Of a stretch of 64,000 nt of DNA, positions 50,467 to 60,074 are shown in pieces. Both the position numbers and the translations under genes were made by a program. How positions within the stretch are numbered: position 1 is the first letter of the stretch; each line of letters begins with the position of its first letter. The notes beneath the pieces were generated by a model. The model searched no databases. It saw nothing but the letters and a program-made list of their open reading frames with translations, and was not told where the DNA came from. The stretch spans positions 768,638 through 832,637 of the forward strand of contig CP166130.1 in assembly GCA_041228335.1 (NCBI GenBank), read 5' to 3'. The stretch is from Alphaproteobacteria bacterium LSUCC0684 (GTDB taxonomy: Bacteria > Pseudomonadota > Alphaproteobacteria > Puniceispirillales > UBA1172).

Positions 50467-52088
50467 AAAATCAGCTGCTCGCCATTAATGATCTGTCCAT
50501 TCTTCTGCCTGAAGGATCTGATCGCACCCATGCTGTTCAGCATGTTGATCTTAAGCTTCATGCTGGCGAAACCGTATGTGTCGTCGGCGAGAGCGGCTCC
50601 GGTAAATCCCTGACGGCCCGTGCCGTGATGGGCTTGCTGCCAGCGCCCCATGTCCGGATCGGTAATGGCGAGATCCTGTTTGGTGGAGAGGATATCACCA
50701 AATTCGACAGCGAGCGGATGCGGGAGTTGCGGGGCAGCGAGATATCCATGATATTTCAGGAACCCATGACGGCGCTGAACCCGGTGATGACCATCGGTGA
50801 TCAGGTTGATGAAATTTTCCGCTACCACGTTTCCATGACGAGGAAGGAGCGTGCGGAACGGGCACTTAAACTGATGGAAGATGTTAATCTTCCTGACCCG
50901 GCCCGCATCATCAATGCCTACCCGCATGAACTTTCCGGCGGCCAGCGGCAACGTGCCATGATCGCGATGGCCTTGGCGCTCGGGCCTAAAATTCTGATTG
51001 CCGATGAGCCGACCACCGCCCTTGATGTGACCACCCAGGCCCAGATACTGGAACTGATCAAGGATATGCAGAAACGTCTGGATACCGGTGTTTTGTTCAT
51101 CACTCATGATTTTGGGGTTGTGGCCGATATTGCGGACCGTGTCGTGGTGATGCAGGAAGGTAAGATTGTTGAAACAGGCACCGCAAAACAGGTGCTAAAT
51201 AAACCCAGTCATCCCTATACCCAGTCCCTGATTGCCGCAATACCTAGGCTCAAACCCAGGAAGGCTCGCGGTCGTTCCGAGAAAGTCGTTCTTTGCACGG
51301 ATGAAATCTGCAAATCATTCGGGTCCGGCCGGAGCTTTTTCGGTCTCGGCAAACCTGGACGTGAAGTCAAGGCGGTGCAGAAGGTGAATATCGAACTCCG
51401 CAAAGGTGAAACCCTTGGTATTGTGGGGGAGAGCGGATCGGGCAAATCCACGTTGGCGCGCTGCATTATCAAACTCATGGAAAGTGATGAAGGCAAGATC
51501 GAGCTGGACGGCGTGGATATCTCAAAACTGGACCGCAACATGATGCGGTCGCATCGCAAGCGTATCCAGATGGTGTTTCAGGACCCGTTTGCCTCACTCA
51601 ATCCGCGGTCACGCGTCGGTTACATTATTTCACAAGGTCCTATTTTGCAGGGCGTCGGCAAGGAAGATGCCCATGCCCGCGCCCGTGAGCTCCTTGACAT
51701 TGTTGGACTGGACCCCAGATCCTTCGATCGTTTTCCCCATGAATTCTCGGGTGGCCAGCGGCAGCGGATCGGGATTGCCCGGGCACTGGCTTTAAGACCT
51801 GATATCCTGATTGCTGATGAGCCGGTATCAGCGCTGGATGTTTCCATACAGGCACAGATCCTTGAGCTGCTCGATAAAATCCGCAAGCAGATGGATCTTT
51901 CCATGCTGTTTATCACCCATGACCTCAGGGTCGCCGCTCAGGTATGCGATAACGTCGCGGTGATGCAATATGGAAAGGTTGTCGAAATTGGCCCTACCGT
52001 TAAACTGTTCAGCAACCCGAAACACGAATACACCAAGGCATTATTGGCGGCTGTTCCGGGAAAGGACTGGCATTTCAGCCAGATCTGA
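50463..52088 (+). CDS. Fused dipeptide-type ABC ATPase (DppD-DppF)
   Basis: 541 residues with two complete nucleotide-binding domains. First: GESGSGKSLTARA, LSGGQRQRAMIA, ILIADEPTTALD. Second: GESGSGKSTLARC, FSGGQRQRIGIA, ILIADEPVSALD. DppD and DppF are thus fused, as in many alphaproteobacterial nickel/peptide/opine importers (GsiA-like architecture). Completes the dppABC cassette; its end overlaps the convergent dimethylformamidase-like gene by 14 bases. Confidence 0.94.
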   Translation: MKNQLLAINDLSILLPEGSDRTHAVQHVDLKLHAGETVCVVGESGSGKSLTARAVMGLLPAPHVRIGNGEILFGGEDITKFDSERMRELRGSEISMIFQEPMTALNPVMTIGDQVDEIFRYHVSMTRKERAERALKLMEDVNLPDPARIINAYPHELSGGQRQRAMIAMALALGPKILIADEPTTALDVTTQAQILELIKDMQKRLDTGVLFITHDFGVVADIADRVVVMQEGKIVETGTAKQVLNKPSHPYTQSLIAAIPRLKPRKARGRSEKVVLCTDEICKSFGSGRSFFGLGKPGREVKAVQKVNIELRKGETLGIVGESGSGKSTLARCIIKLMESDEGKIELDGVDISKLDRNMMRSHRKRIQMVFQDPFASLNPRSRVGYIISQGPILQGVGKEDAHARARELLDIVGLDPRSFDRFPHEFSGGQRQRIGIARALALRPDILIADEPVSALDVSIQAQILELLDKIRKQMDLSMLFITHDLRVAAQVCDNVAVMQYGKVVEIGPTVKLFSNPKHEYTKALLAAVPGKDWHFSQI

Positions 52089-54207
52089 ATTTTCGGATCA
52101 CGTTGGCCAGCAGTGTTGAAATATTGTTTTCAAAATTGTTCCATGGCAGGGACCCGCAGAAGGTGATGGAGCCGACGCCGAAGACCTCGCCACCAGAAGC
52201 TGTTTTGAAATAGACCATATCGGCACGCCTGACCTCATCTTCAGGCCCGCCCGAGAGATTGGTCAGATGGGTCAGCACTTCTTCCGGCACCAGAATAAAC
52301 CTCTTATCCCTGTCAAAGGATTGAGCCAGAACAGTGATGTTTTCGCCTTCATCGAGGTTCTCATCAACGCGATCAAGTTCAAATCCGGCGGCACCATGGC
52401 CGCTGAAGCCGAAATCTCCCAGCGTATCTGTTTCAATGCCGTCGAAAACCCAGTCGAATTCCGGATCAAAGCAGGTCCTCTTATAGGGCATGCCGACAAA
52501 ATTTCCCTGGGCGGTGAAACCAATACCGACCAGCTGTTGCGGTGGCCTGCCATTGCGTCGCCAGAGGCCGCCATAGCTGCCATCAAAGGCGTTGTAATAT
52601 TCACCGGGCTCGGCGGCCCAGGCCCTGAGCCCATCTTCGGAGCGTCTGATTTCAATGAGTGAAGGATCTTCACTATGGCGGACAATACGCCAGTAAAATC
52701 CGTTACCGCCAAGATAGATCAGTCTGCCTCCATCATCCCGGTACTCTTTCAGTGCATCAATCATGCTGGCCGTGTGGTATTCGGGATGACTGCCGGTCAT
52801 GACTGTTTTATAAGATGAAATGGCCGTCAGCCCATCACGATCAAGCTCATCATCGGTAATGATATCATAGGTGATCCCCTGATGATGCAGCCATGCAACA
52901 AGGTGGCTGTCGGCCTGAAAATGCCGAAGCCCTGAACAGGTTGACTCGCCAAAGGTCGAATAGCCGGGCCTGAGATTGAACAGCACGCGCTTGTGGGATG
53001 CATGGCAGATCCCGGAACCATCTCTATGGGTGTTGTAGGTGGAAAGTCCATAATCGGGATGTTCCGCCGGGTTATGGGGATACGCCTTCCATTTGTTGAT
53101 CCGCTCAATCCAGGTTGGGTTGAAATCGGGCCGGGCATGGTTGCCGTAAACCGTATAGGTGAAGGTTGAAACCAGGAGGCACAGATCTGACCCTGGCTTG
53201 CCCAGGGGCGGGCAGACAAAAAAGGGCATTGCGTCATAATGGTCTTCTGCCTCAATCCGCATCACATAAATGCCTGATGGCATATCCGCCGGGATGGTGA
53301 ACTCGAAATCGCATTCCCAGTTGAAGTCATAGATATCGTCATCGTGAAAATGAATGGCTGCATAATGTTCTGGCTTGTGTTTCCAGCAGAATTCACTCGC
53401 ATCCCATTTCCTGCCGGTAACGCCCCTTGTCGGGGCATTGTAGAGGATCAGGTCCGGCCCCCGGGTTGCCTTGACGATAAGGGAAGGGATATTGACGGAA
53501 AAATCCCAGGCAGCGGCAATCTCGCCATCAGCAAGGATTTGCGGTGCTTCAATCTTGCCGTTGAAATGCTGGCGCGCCTCACCGAACCCGGCAGCAATGC
53601 GAAGAGGAGCGCGCTGGCCGCTCAAGGCTGAAAAAACAGGTTTTTCCATTTTGCCGCTGCTGGTCTCACCTGTTCTGGTCTCCTCTTGGCCTTTGCTTTC
53701 AGCCTTGCTGGCGAGGGTAAGTGTCACCGTCCCCTCTTTGGTTAGGTGCAGCGTGCATTTATACCAGCGCCGCTTGCGGACGGCCGAAGCCGACGTTACC
53801 AGCAGATTATGGGCGAATTCGGCGGCAACTCGGCCATCCTTTTTCAGGAAAATAGACAGACCACCCCAGGCAAACATGATCTGGTTACCGCCCGTAATAA
53901 CCCCTGGCATGAACCAGAAATTCACCTCAAACTCAGATGACGCCTTCACGTCAAGAGATGTGGTTGTCTCGGCACAGGACCCGGGATGGATAGGCTGCAC
54001 ACGCGAGGGGAAACTGGCTTGCGGGAAATATGCGCTTGCATCTTCTTCGATAATTCCCGGCCCTTCAGGGTTAGGGTCCGCGCAGATCGATCGATGCAGG
54101 CTTGCTGAAAATGAGGATGTTGCATGGCTGGATACAGAAAACCGTATCGTTTCACCCGGTCTTGCAGAAAGTCGGTCGCTATATCCTGCTATGAAAACAT
54201 CTTTCAA
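52075..54207 (-). CDS. N,N-dimethylformamidase large-subunit homologue
   Basis: About 710 residues matching the large (beta) subunit of N,N-dimethylformamidase: KDVFIAGYSDRLSARPGETI at the N-terminus, a jelly-roll lectin-like middle, and a C-terminal catalytic half with LSTYNTHRDGSGICHASHKR and GNGFYWRI. The known enzyme hydrolyses DMF to dimethylamine and formate at a 2-Tyr/1-Glu iron centre. TTG 54207 is chosen because GGAGAG lies 7 bases upstream and the protein then starts like the family; another TTG lies 14 codons earlier. No small-subunit gene is beside it. The substrate may be another N-alkyl amide. Confidence 0.8.
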   Translation of the reverse strand: MKDVFIAGYSDRLSARPGETIRFSVSSHATSSFSASLHRSICADPNPEGPGIIEEDASAYFPQASFPSRVQPIHPGSCAETTTSLDVKASSEFEVNFWFMPGVITGGNQIMFAWGGLSIFLKKDGRVAAEFAHNLLVTSASAVRKRRWYKCTLHLTKEGTVTLTLASKAESKGQEETRTGETSSGKMEKPVFSALSGQRAPLRIAAGFGEARQHFNGKIEAPQILADGEIAAAWDFSVNIPSLIVKATRGPDLILYNAPTRGVTGRKWDASEFCWKHKPEHYAAIHFHDDDIYDFNWECDFEFTIPADMPSGIYVMRIEAEDHYDAMPFFVCPPLGKPGSDLCLLVSTFTYTVYGNHARPDFNPTWIERINKWKAYPHNPAEHPDYGLSTYNTHRDGSGICHASHKRVLFNLRPGYSTFGESTCSGLRHFQADSHLVAWLHHQGITYDIITDDELDRDGLTAISSYKTVMTGSHPEYHTASMIDALKEYRDDGGRLIYLGGNGFYWRIVRHSEDPSLIEIRRSEDGLRAWAAEPGEYYNAFDGSYGGLWRRNGRPPQQLVGIGFTAQGNFVGMPYKRTCFDPEFDWVFDGIETDTLGDFGFSGHGAAGFELDRVDENLDEGENITVLAQSFDRDKRFILVPEEVLTHLTNLSGGPEDEVRRADMVYFKTASGGEVFGVGSITFCGSLPWNNFENNISTLLANVIRKFRSG

Positions 54208-54453
54208 CTTTCGTCTCTCCAGCACCGGTGAATCGCATGTTTGGTTCAAATTATGATAGGTTAGTCAAAATGTTAATAAAACAAAATTATGGGCAAGGAA
54301 TTTGCCTTCTTCTGATTTGGATCACTACGCTGAAGGGTGGGCATTGGATGGGTTTTCATCTTTCTCTGCCTTCTTTTGGATTAAAATCCTTTCTCCTTCA
54401 GGCTGGCTGGATTATCTTTTGACCAGATCAAATCCTGGGGAAAATGGATCAAC

Positions 54454-55488
54454 ATGTCACCGTATCAATCTGTACTCAATGCTCTCGATGCCATGCCGCG
54501 GGCGGAGATTCTCGATAGTCCGACACCTCTTGTGCCGCTCAGGCAGATATCTGATGTGCTGGATATCGATCTCTGGATGAAGCGTGATGATCTGGCCGGG
54601 CCAAGTTTTGGTGGCAACAAGGCCCGACAGCTTGAATATTATTTCGGGGCAGCGATAGCTCAAGATGCCGATACGATCCTGATCACCGGGGCCGTTCAAT
54701 CCAACTTCGTTCGCCTAGCGGCGGCGGTTGCCGTCCGGTTCGGGATGAAGGCGATCATCCAGCTTGAACAGCGTGTCGCTACCGCTGACAAACTCTATCA
54801 TCAATCCGGAAATGTTCTCTTGAACCAGATTCTCGGGGCGGAGATCATCTCATACCCCGAAGGCGAGGATGAAGCCGGGGCAGATGATGCACTTTATACC
54901 AGGGTTGAGGAATTGCGGAAGGCGGGCCGCAAACCCTATGTGATACCTCTGGGTGAGAACAAGCCGCCGATAGGTGCTTGCGGGTATGTCCGGGCGGCGG
55001 CTGAAATTACAGGTCAGACCGAAAACCCTTTTGATACTGTTATCGTTGCTTCCGGAAGCGCCGCCACGCATATCGGAACCGTTGCGGGGATGAAACTCTA
55101 TTTTCCTTCAACCGACGTCATAGGTTCCTGTGTCCGCCGGAATCTGCCATTGCAGGAAAACCGGGTGACCCGGTTAAGCCAGCAGTTTAATGATCTCCTT
55201 GGCAAGCCGGATTTTCTCAAGGTGGAAGATTTTGAGCTTTGGGATGGTGCTTTTGACCCAGGCTATGGCAAGACTGGCCCGGTTGCACGTGAAGCGATGA
55301 TGCTTATGGCGCGCCGGGAAGGATATATTCTGGACCCGGTCTATACAGCCAAATCCTTTGCTGCCGTGCCTGAACTTGTCCGTTCTGGCAGGATCAAGAA
55401 AGGCAGCCGTGTTCTCTTTGTGCATACCGGTGGTCTCGGGGGGTTTTTTGCCTATCAGACAGAACTTGCGGCGATGATGACAGGCTAG
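54454..55488 (+). CDS. D-cysteine desulfhydrase / ACC deaminase-family PLP enzyme
   Basis: 344 residues of the fold-type II PLP group. GGNKARQLEYY carries the PLP Lys (near 52), GAVQSNFVRL the substrate-binding loop, and VASGSAATH the phosphate cup. The sequence resembles D-cysteine desulfhydrase (DcyD) more than ACC deaminase, releasing pyruvate, ammonia and sulfide from D-cysteine or a similar D-amino acid. Divergent from the dimethylformamidase-like gene across a 246-base AT-rich spacer. A broken ureohydrolase gene follows. Confidence 0.85.
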   Translation: MSPYQSVLNALDAMPRAEILDSPTPLVPLRQISDVLDIDLWMKRDDLAGPSFGGNKARQLEYYFGAAIAQDADTILITGAVQSNFVRLAAAVAVRFGMKAIIQLEQRVATADKLYHQSGNVLLNQILGAEIISYPEGEDEAGADDALYTRVEELRKAGRKPYVIPLGENKPPIGACGYVRAAAEITGQTENPFDTVIVASGSAATHIGTVAGMKLYFPSTDVIGSCVRRNLPLQENRVTRLSQQFNDLLGKPDFLKVEDFELWDGAFDPGYGKTGPVAREAMMLMARREGYILDPVYTAKSFAAVPELVRSGRIKKGSRVLFVHTGGLGGFFAYQTELAAMMTG

Positions 55489-55511
55489 GTCGGCCAGAAG
55501 GGAGCAGGATC

Positions 55512-55677
55512 ATGGGAGCACCAGAAACAATCGCCTCGAATGGGGAGGAGCTTTCTGAACTGGCCGGTATGCACGAACTGGCAGGACCTGAAGGTTGATG
55601 CCATTCTCTTCGGGGTGCCCCATGGCAAGCCATATGCGGCAGTTGATGAAATCACCTGTCTCTTAGGTATCGATTAA
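55512..55677 (+). pseudogene. Truncated and frameshifted arginase/agmatinase-family gene remnant
   Basis: The first frame begins at ATG 55512 after AGAAGGGAGCAGG and encodes MGAPETIASNGEEL, ending in TGA after 28 codons. In the +1 frame, 55540-55677 reads on as RSFLNWPVCTNWQDL, then DAILFGVPHGKPYAAVDE, which resembles the N-terminus of arginase-family proteins (compare DIALVGVPHSTGN in the agmatinase at 20731-21714). It then ends in a stop, and the metal-binding domains are absent. Best read as a decayed ureohydrolase once cotranscribed with the desulfhydrase. The last 15 bases overlap the LysR gene end. Confidence 0.55.
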
Positions 55678-56604
55678 ACGCTCCCCTTCCATCAGCACGT
55701 CCCTGATTGCTGTTTCAACTTCACTGGCGAAAAGCTGGCTGATTTGCGAAAGCGTGCGATGCCGCGGCCGGACAAGGCTGATGGTCTGCTTGATCATGGG
55801 TCGAAAACGTCGGAAGACAATGGCTGGCGGTGCGTCTGTCGCTTGTTTGCTTCTCAGCTGATGATAGAGCCAGACATTCAGCAGCGACATGAACCCCAAT
55901 GCTTGACGGCTTTCTACCAGCGCATATTGGGCGGCCCCGTTTTGCAGGGCAAATGGAATGTTCAACTCACAGTTTTCGTTATCGAACGTATCCCGCAGGG
56001 CCTGCATGAGGTGATGTTCAGGCAGAAACCCGGCAAACGCCCGGCCATCCAGCAATTTTGGAGTAAGGGCAGATTCTAGAGCCAGCGGGTCATCAGCAGA
56101 CAGGCCGACAACTGTTTCGGACGTGAAATTCACCACCTCATAGAGTTCTGAAGGTTGCGGGCGTTCGGCAAAACCCAGGTCAAAATGCTGCGATGCCAGA
56201 CTTTCCAGCACCCGTTCGGATGGTTGCGCCCGCATGTAAAAGCGGACACCGGGATGTATCTCCGCGAATCTGGCGATCTGACGCGGCATGAAGAATTCCG
56301 AAAGGACAGGCATACAGGCGATACGGATTTCAAATATCCGGCCGCCACCCTGCTGCATGGATCGCTCAAGGCTGTTGATCTGTTCCAGAATTTCTTCGGA
56401 TCTTTCGAGAAAAAAATACGCTTCCGGCACCGGATGCAGTCGGCCGTTTACACGCTCAAAAAGCTTGTATCCTATTCGGGATTCCACATCCGCAATAACC
56501 AGGCTCAGGGCTGGCTGTGACCTTGATAGCGCTGAAGCTGCTTTGGAAATGGATCCTGTCTTTATGACTTCCCGGATAACTTTCAAGTGCCATAATTTCA
56601 GCAT
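55663..56604 (-). CDS. LysR-family transcriptional regulator
   Basis: 313 residues: HTH at 1-60 (LWHLKVIREVIKTGSISKAA, ALSRSQPALSLVIADVESRI), effector domain about 90-290. Divergent from the TAXI-TRAP and D-amino-acid operon across 250 bases that hold a dyad, so it most likely controls that operon. Its end overlaps the ureohydrolase remnant, showing a compact, rearranged junction. Confidence 0.9.
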   Translation of the reverse strand: MLKLWHLKVIREVIKTGSISKAASALSRSQPALSLVIADVESRIGYKLFERVNGRLHPVPEAYFFLERSEEILEQINSLERSMQQGGGRIFEIRIACMPVLSEFFMPRQIARFAEIHPGVRFYMRAQPSERVLESLASQHFDLGFAERPQPSELYEVVNFTSETVVGLSADDPLALESALTPKLLDGRAFAGFLPEHHLMQALRDTFDNENCELNIPFALQNGAAQYALVESRQALGFMSLLNVWLYHQLRSKQATDAPPAIVFRRFRPMIKQTISLVRPRHRTLSQISQLFASEVETAIRDVLMEGERLIDT

Positions 56605-56675
56605 TTCGGCCTCGATAAGCGGAAAGAAGGAGCAGCAAAATATATTTGTTTTTTTTATAGAATAAACAGAATTTA

Positions 56676-56687
56676 TTACTTGAGTAA
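56676..56687. promoter_or_regulatory. Candidate operator between LysR and the TAXI-TRAP operon
   Basis: TTACT-TG-AGTAA dyad within an AT-rich stretch (about 56641-56700), roughly midway between the divergent genes. A short symmetric element suitable for LysR binding, although the classic spacing is not clear. Confidence 0.3.
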
Positions 56688-56854
56688 ATAGATTTTGGTG
56701 TCTTCAATAGTAAGGGTATTGGATTTAGGGGGATCTTCTTTCAACTATCAAAAAGAGAGACGAACCGGTCTTGGGTCGGCAGCATTGCAAAACCGCATGA
56801 TCTGTCCAAAGGCTAATCCAAGTGATTGAAGACAAACTACAGGGAGTAGAAATT

Positions 56855-57850
56855 ATGAACAGATGGATGAAAGCAGCAATCACCTTGCTGGCGGCCAGTT
56901 TCGCCTTTGCAGGGGTTGCCTCGGCACAGGAGATGAAATTCTGGAAGATTGGAACAGGTGGCACAGGCGGGACCTATTATCCGATCGGCGGCCTGATTGC
57001 GAATGCAATTTCCAATCCTCCTGGCTCGCGCCCATGCGACAAAGGTGGGAGCTGTGGTGTTCCCGGTCTGGTTGCCATCGCCGTTTCCACCAATGCGTCA
57101 GTGGCCAACGTCAACGCTATTCACGCAGGGGAGCTTGATGCTGGTCTGGCTGGTGCCCAGTCCGTCGTTCAGGGCTACAGAGGTGAAGGCAAGTTCACCG
57201 GCAATCCACGCCCGGATCTGCGGGTGATTGCTAATCTGTATCCCGAAGACATGCACCTTGTTCTGCCAAAAGGCAAGAAACTCAGCAGCCTGATGGATCT
57301 GAACGGCATGAAGGTTGGCGTTGCTGCTGCAGGGTCGGGGACACAGGTATCCGTGCGGATGATCCTCAACCATTATGGCATCAAGGCGGAAGAGTATGAG
57401 CTGAATGTGACCCAGTCTGCCCAGCGTCTTGCCGACGGCCAGATCGATGCATTCTTCTACGCAGCCGGCACCCCGCTGGCAGCGCTTATCCAGCTCGGTG
57501 CCTCCAAGGGTTTTGAACTCTACAGCTTCAGCGCAGAAGAGCAGAAGACCATTAACGGCATTATCCCGTTCTATGTGGAAAGCTCCATCCCGGCCGGCGA
57601 ATATGAAAATATCGGCTATGATGTCAACACGGTTGCCGTGAACGGCCAGTTGATCACCTCTGCCAACCAGCCTGATGACCTGATCTATGAAGTCACCAAG
57701 GCATTGTGGAACAACAACACCCGCAAACTGCTGGACAAGGGCCATTCAAAAGGCAAGGCCATCAAGGCTGAGACTGCCCTTAAAGGGGTGCTTATTCCGC
57801 TGCACCCGGGCGCAGAGCGCTACTATAAAGAAGCCGGTCTGATGAACTAG
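56855..57850 (+). CDS. TAXI-family TRAP transporter solute receptor
   Basis: 331 residues with signal peptide MNRWMKAAITLLAASFAFAG, cleavage after ASA. IGTGGTGGTYYPIGGLIANA is the TAXI-receptor signature; such receptors bind amino acids, dicarboxylates or related acids in the periplasm. AGGGAG lies 9 bases before ATG 56855. First gene of the operon, ended by a strong hairpin. Confidence 0.92.
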   Translation: MNRWMKAAITLLAASFAFAGVASAQEMKFWKIGTGGTGGTYYPIGGLIANAISNPPGSRPCDKGGSCGVPGLVAIAVSTNASVANVNAIHAGELDAGLAGAQSVVQGYRGEGKFTGNPRPDLRVIANLYPEDMHLVLPKGKKLSSLMDLNGMKVGVAAAGSGTQVSVRMILNHYGIKAEEYELNVTQSAQRLADGQIDAFFYAAGTPLAALIQLGASKGFELYSFSAEEQKTINGIIPFYVESSIPAGEYENIGYDVNTVAVNGQLITSANQPDDLIYEVTKALWNNNTRKLLDKGHSKGKAIKAETALKGVLIPLHPGAERYYKEAGLMN

Positions 57851-57865
57851 GCATCACTTTATTTC

Positions 57866-57898
57866 AAGGGAAGACAGCATTAACTGTCTTCCCTTTTT
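57866..57898 (+). terminator. Rho-independent terminator/attenuator between TAXI receptor and TRAP permease
   Basis: Perfect 12-bp stem AAGGGAAGACAG / CTGTCTTCCCTT, 6-base loop, with T tract TTTTT at its end. The most complete intrinsic terminator in the window, yet it lies within an evident operon, so it must be partial. Confidence 0.8.
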
Positions 57899-57975
57899 AA
57901 CAGCAGATTTGACGAATAATTTAATTCCTTTACCGAGATACCAGCTATCTTGTTAAAAATGATGGGGGCATGGTC

Positions 57976-60069
57976 ATGCAACGATTTGAGCTTAAAACCG
58001 CTCTTGCGCTGGAAGAAAAATATGACAAGGGGCTGACCACACGCCCGCTTCCGAAATGGCTCTTTGGTTTTGTTGTTGCGTTCAGCGTTGTCTATGCCAT
58101 TTATCACTATGTGACTTCCGGGCTGGGTGTGCCCGTGGATTACTGGCATATGGGCATTCACCTTTCGGGCGTGATTTTCCTTGTTTTCGTAGGGTTTCCT
58201 GCATTCGGCGGCAAGCTTTCTTCCCTGGAAGACAAGCGCAGGTTCTGGGTCCTCGGTCATGTGCCGATCTGGGACTGGATGCTGATCATGGGCGGTATTG
58301 CCTCATCACTCTATATCGGTATCACCTGGTATGAGATCAATTTCACGCTCTTCGGGATCAATTTCTTTTTGCCCGAACAGGTGATGCGCCAGGGCGCGCC
58401 GCTGCCAATCGATGTGGTTTTCGGAACCATGCTGATCATTGTCCTGCTTGAGGCTGTTCGCCGGACTATCGGAATTGTGGTTCCAATCATTATACTGATT
58501 TTTACGGCCTATGCGATTTTCGGCCCCCATATTCCCGTTCAGATCCTGATGCATCCTGGGATCAGCTGGTCCAGTTATATCAACAACATGTATTTTCCTG
58601 ATATCGGTATCTACGGCCTGACCTTGTGGATCGTATCTACGGTTGTCTTTCACTTTGTCCTTTTCGGGGTGCTGGCGCAGCGTATAGGGCTCGGGCAGTT
58701 TTTTGTCGATATCGCAACGGTATTTGCTGGCCGTTATACCGGTGGGCTTGCAAAGGTCAGCGTGGTGTCTTCAGCTTTCTTCGGCACGATTTCAGGCTCA
58801 TCCATTGCCAATACCGTATCGACGGGCTCCCTGACCATCCCGAACATGAAACGGATGGGATACCCGGGCCACCTTGCAGGCGGGGTGGAAGCTGCGGCCA
58901 GTGCAGGCGGGCAGATCACGCCGCCGATCATGGGTGCAGCAGCATTCGTCATGGCGGAATTTTTGGAGATACCTTACAGCACCGTGGTGATTGCAGCAGC
59001 TATTCCAGCTCTCATGCATTATCTGGGAGTCATGTCGATTGTACATTTTCAGGCAAAGAAACTTGGCCTGAAAGGTCTGCCGCCCGAAGAAATTCCAAAT
59101 GCCTGGAAAGTCATCCGGGAAGGCTGGCTGACGGTCGTCCCCCTCGTTGTCCTGATATATGTGCTGTTCTCCGGATATTCTCCGCATATGGCGGCATTCT
59201 GGGGCATCACGGGCACGCTGGTCGTCGGTCTGATCAATCCCCGTGGCCGGATCGGAATTTCGGATCTGATCGATGCCTGTGTTCTTGGTGTCAAATATAC
59301 GCTTTCGGTAGGCGCGGTCTGTGCGGCGATCGGGATTGTGGTCGGCGTGGTGAATTCAACCGGTCTTGGCTTCAGGCTGGGTTTCATGGTGGCGCAGAGT
59401 GCGCTCGGAATAGGTGAGCAAATCCAGAGCGTCCTGGCGTTTATTCCACTCCTTGATTTCTCGATTGAAGATATCACCTTGCTGATATCCCTTATCCTGA
59501 TCGCGATGACCTGTATTCTGATGGGGGCAGGTCTGCCGACGACGGCGCTTTACGTGATGCTTGCCACTGTTGCCCAGCCGGCGCTCGGAAATCTGGGGAT
59601 CCCACCACTGGCCTCACATCTGTTTGTGCTCTATTACGGCGTGATTTCAGAAATTACCCCGCCTGTCTGTGCTTCGGCTTATGCTGCGGCAGGTATCGCC
59701 AACGCAAATCCGTTCCGAACCGGTCTCAATGCCTTTTCGCTCGGAATTGGCAAACTGCTTGTGCCGATGGTCTTTGTCTATTCGCCTGCGATGCTCATTG
59801 TTCTCGAAGACTATTTCACCTGGCAGGAATTCCTGCATACGGTCATTACCTGCGGGCTTGGGGTCTATTTCCTTTCGGCTTCGGTTGCCGGGTTTTTCCG
59901 TGTTCATATGAACGGGCCAAGCCGGATACTTTTCGCCCTTGCGGGACTCTGTTTTGTCGCCCCCAGCCTGGTTTCGGATATTTATGCGGTTGTGTTCTGC
60001 GCGCCGGTATTGATCTGGCAGTTTATTGCTGAACGTCGTCAACCGAAGGTTCAGCAGTCTGGAGCGTAA
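57976..60069 (+). CDS. TRAP transporter permease, fused small and large subunits (DctQM-type)
   Basis: About 697 residues and some 16 or more membrane helices. The first 170 residues are the small-subunit-like part, then the large DctM-like subunit (VSSAFFGTISGSSIANTVST, AGGQITPPIMGAAAFVMAEF). Fusion is usual for TAXI-type systems. It imports its acid with a sodium gradient. ATG 57970 and 57976 compete; GGGGG favours 57976. Confidence 0.93.
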   Translation: MQRFELKTALALEEKYDKGLTTRPLPKWLFGFVVAFSVVYAIYHYVTSGLGVPVDYWHMGIHLSGVIFLVFVGFPAFGGKLSSLEDKRRFWVLGHVPIWDWMLIMGGIASSLYIGITWYEINFTLFGINFFLPEQVMRQGAPLPIDVVFGTMLIIVLLEAVRRTIGIVVPIIILIFTAYAIFGPHIPVQILMHPGISWSSYINNMYFPDIGIYGLTLWIVSTVVFHFVLFGVLAQRIGLGQFFVDIATVFAGRYTGGLAKVSVVSSAFFGTISGSSIANTVSTGSLTIPNMKRMGYPGHLAGGVEAAASAGGQITPPIMGAAAFVMAEFLEIPYSTVVIAAAIPALMHYLGVMSIVHFQAKKLGLKGLPPEEIPNAWKVIREGWLTVVPLVVLIYVLFSGYSPHMAAFWGITGTLVVGLINPRGRIGISDLIDACVLGVKYTLSVGAVCAAIGIVVGVVNSTGLGFRLGFMVAQSALGIGEQIQSVLAFIPLLDFSIEDITLLISLILIAMTCILMGAGLPTTALYVMLATVAQPALGNLGIPPLASHLFVLYYGVISEITPPVCASAYAAAGIANANPFRTGLNAFSLGIGKLLVPMVFVYSPAMLIVLEDYFTWQEFLHTVITCGLGVYFLSASVAGFFRVHMNGPSRILFALAGLCFVAPSLVSDIYAVVFCAPVLIWQFIAERRQPKVQQSGA

Positions 60070-60074
60070 GCGAT

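Noticed and set aside
53471-54256. A 261-codon plus-strand open frame inside the dimethylformamidase-like gene
   Set aside because: No ribosome-binding site or recognisable domain; the minus-strand gene is supported along its full length.
57098-57745. A 215-codon minus-strand open frame inside the TAXI receptor gene
   Set aside because: Shadow of a strongly supported gene; no motif.
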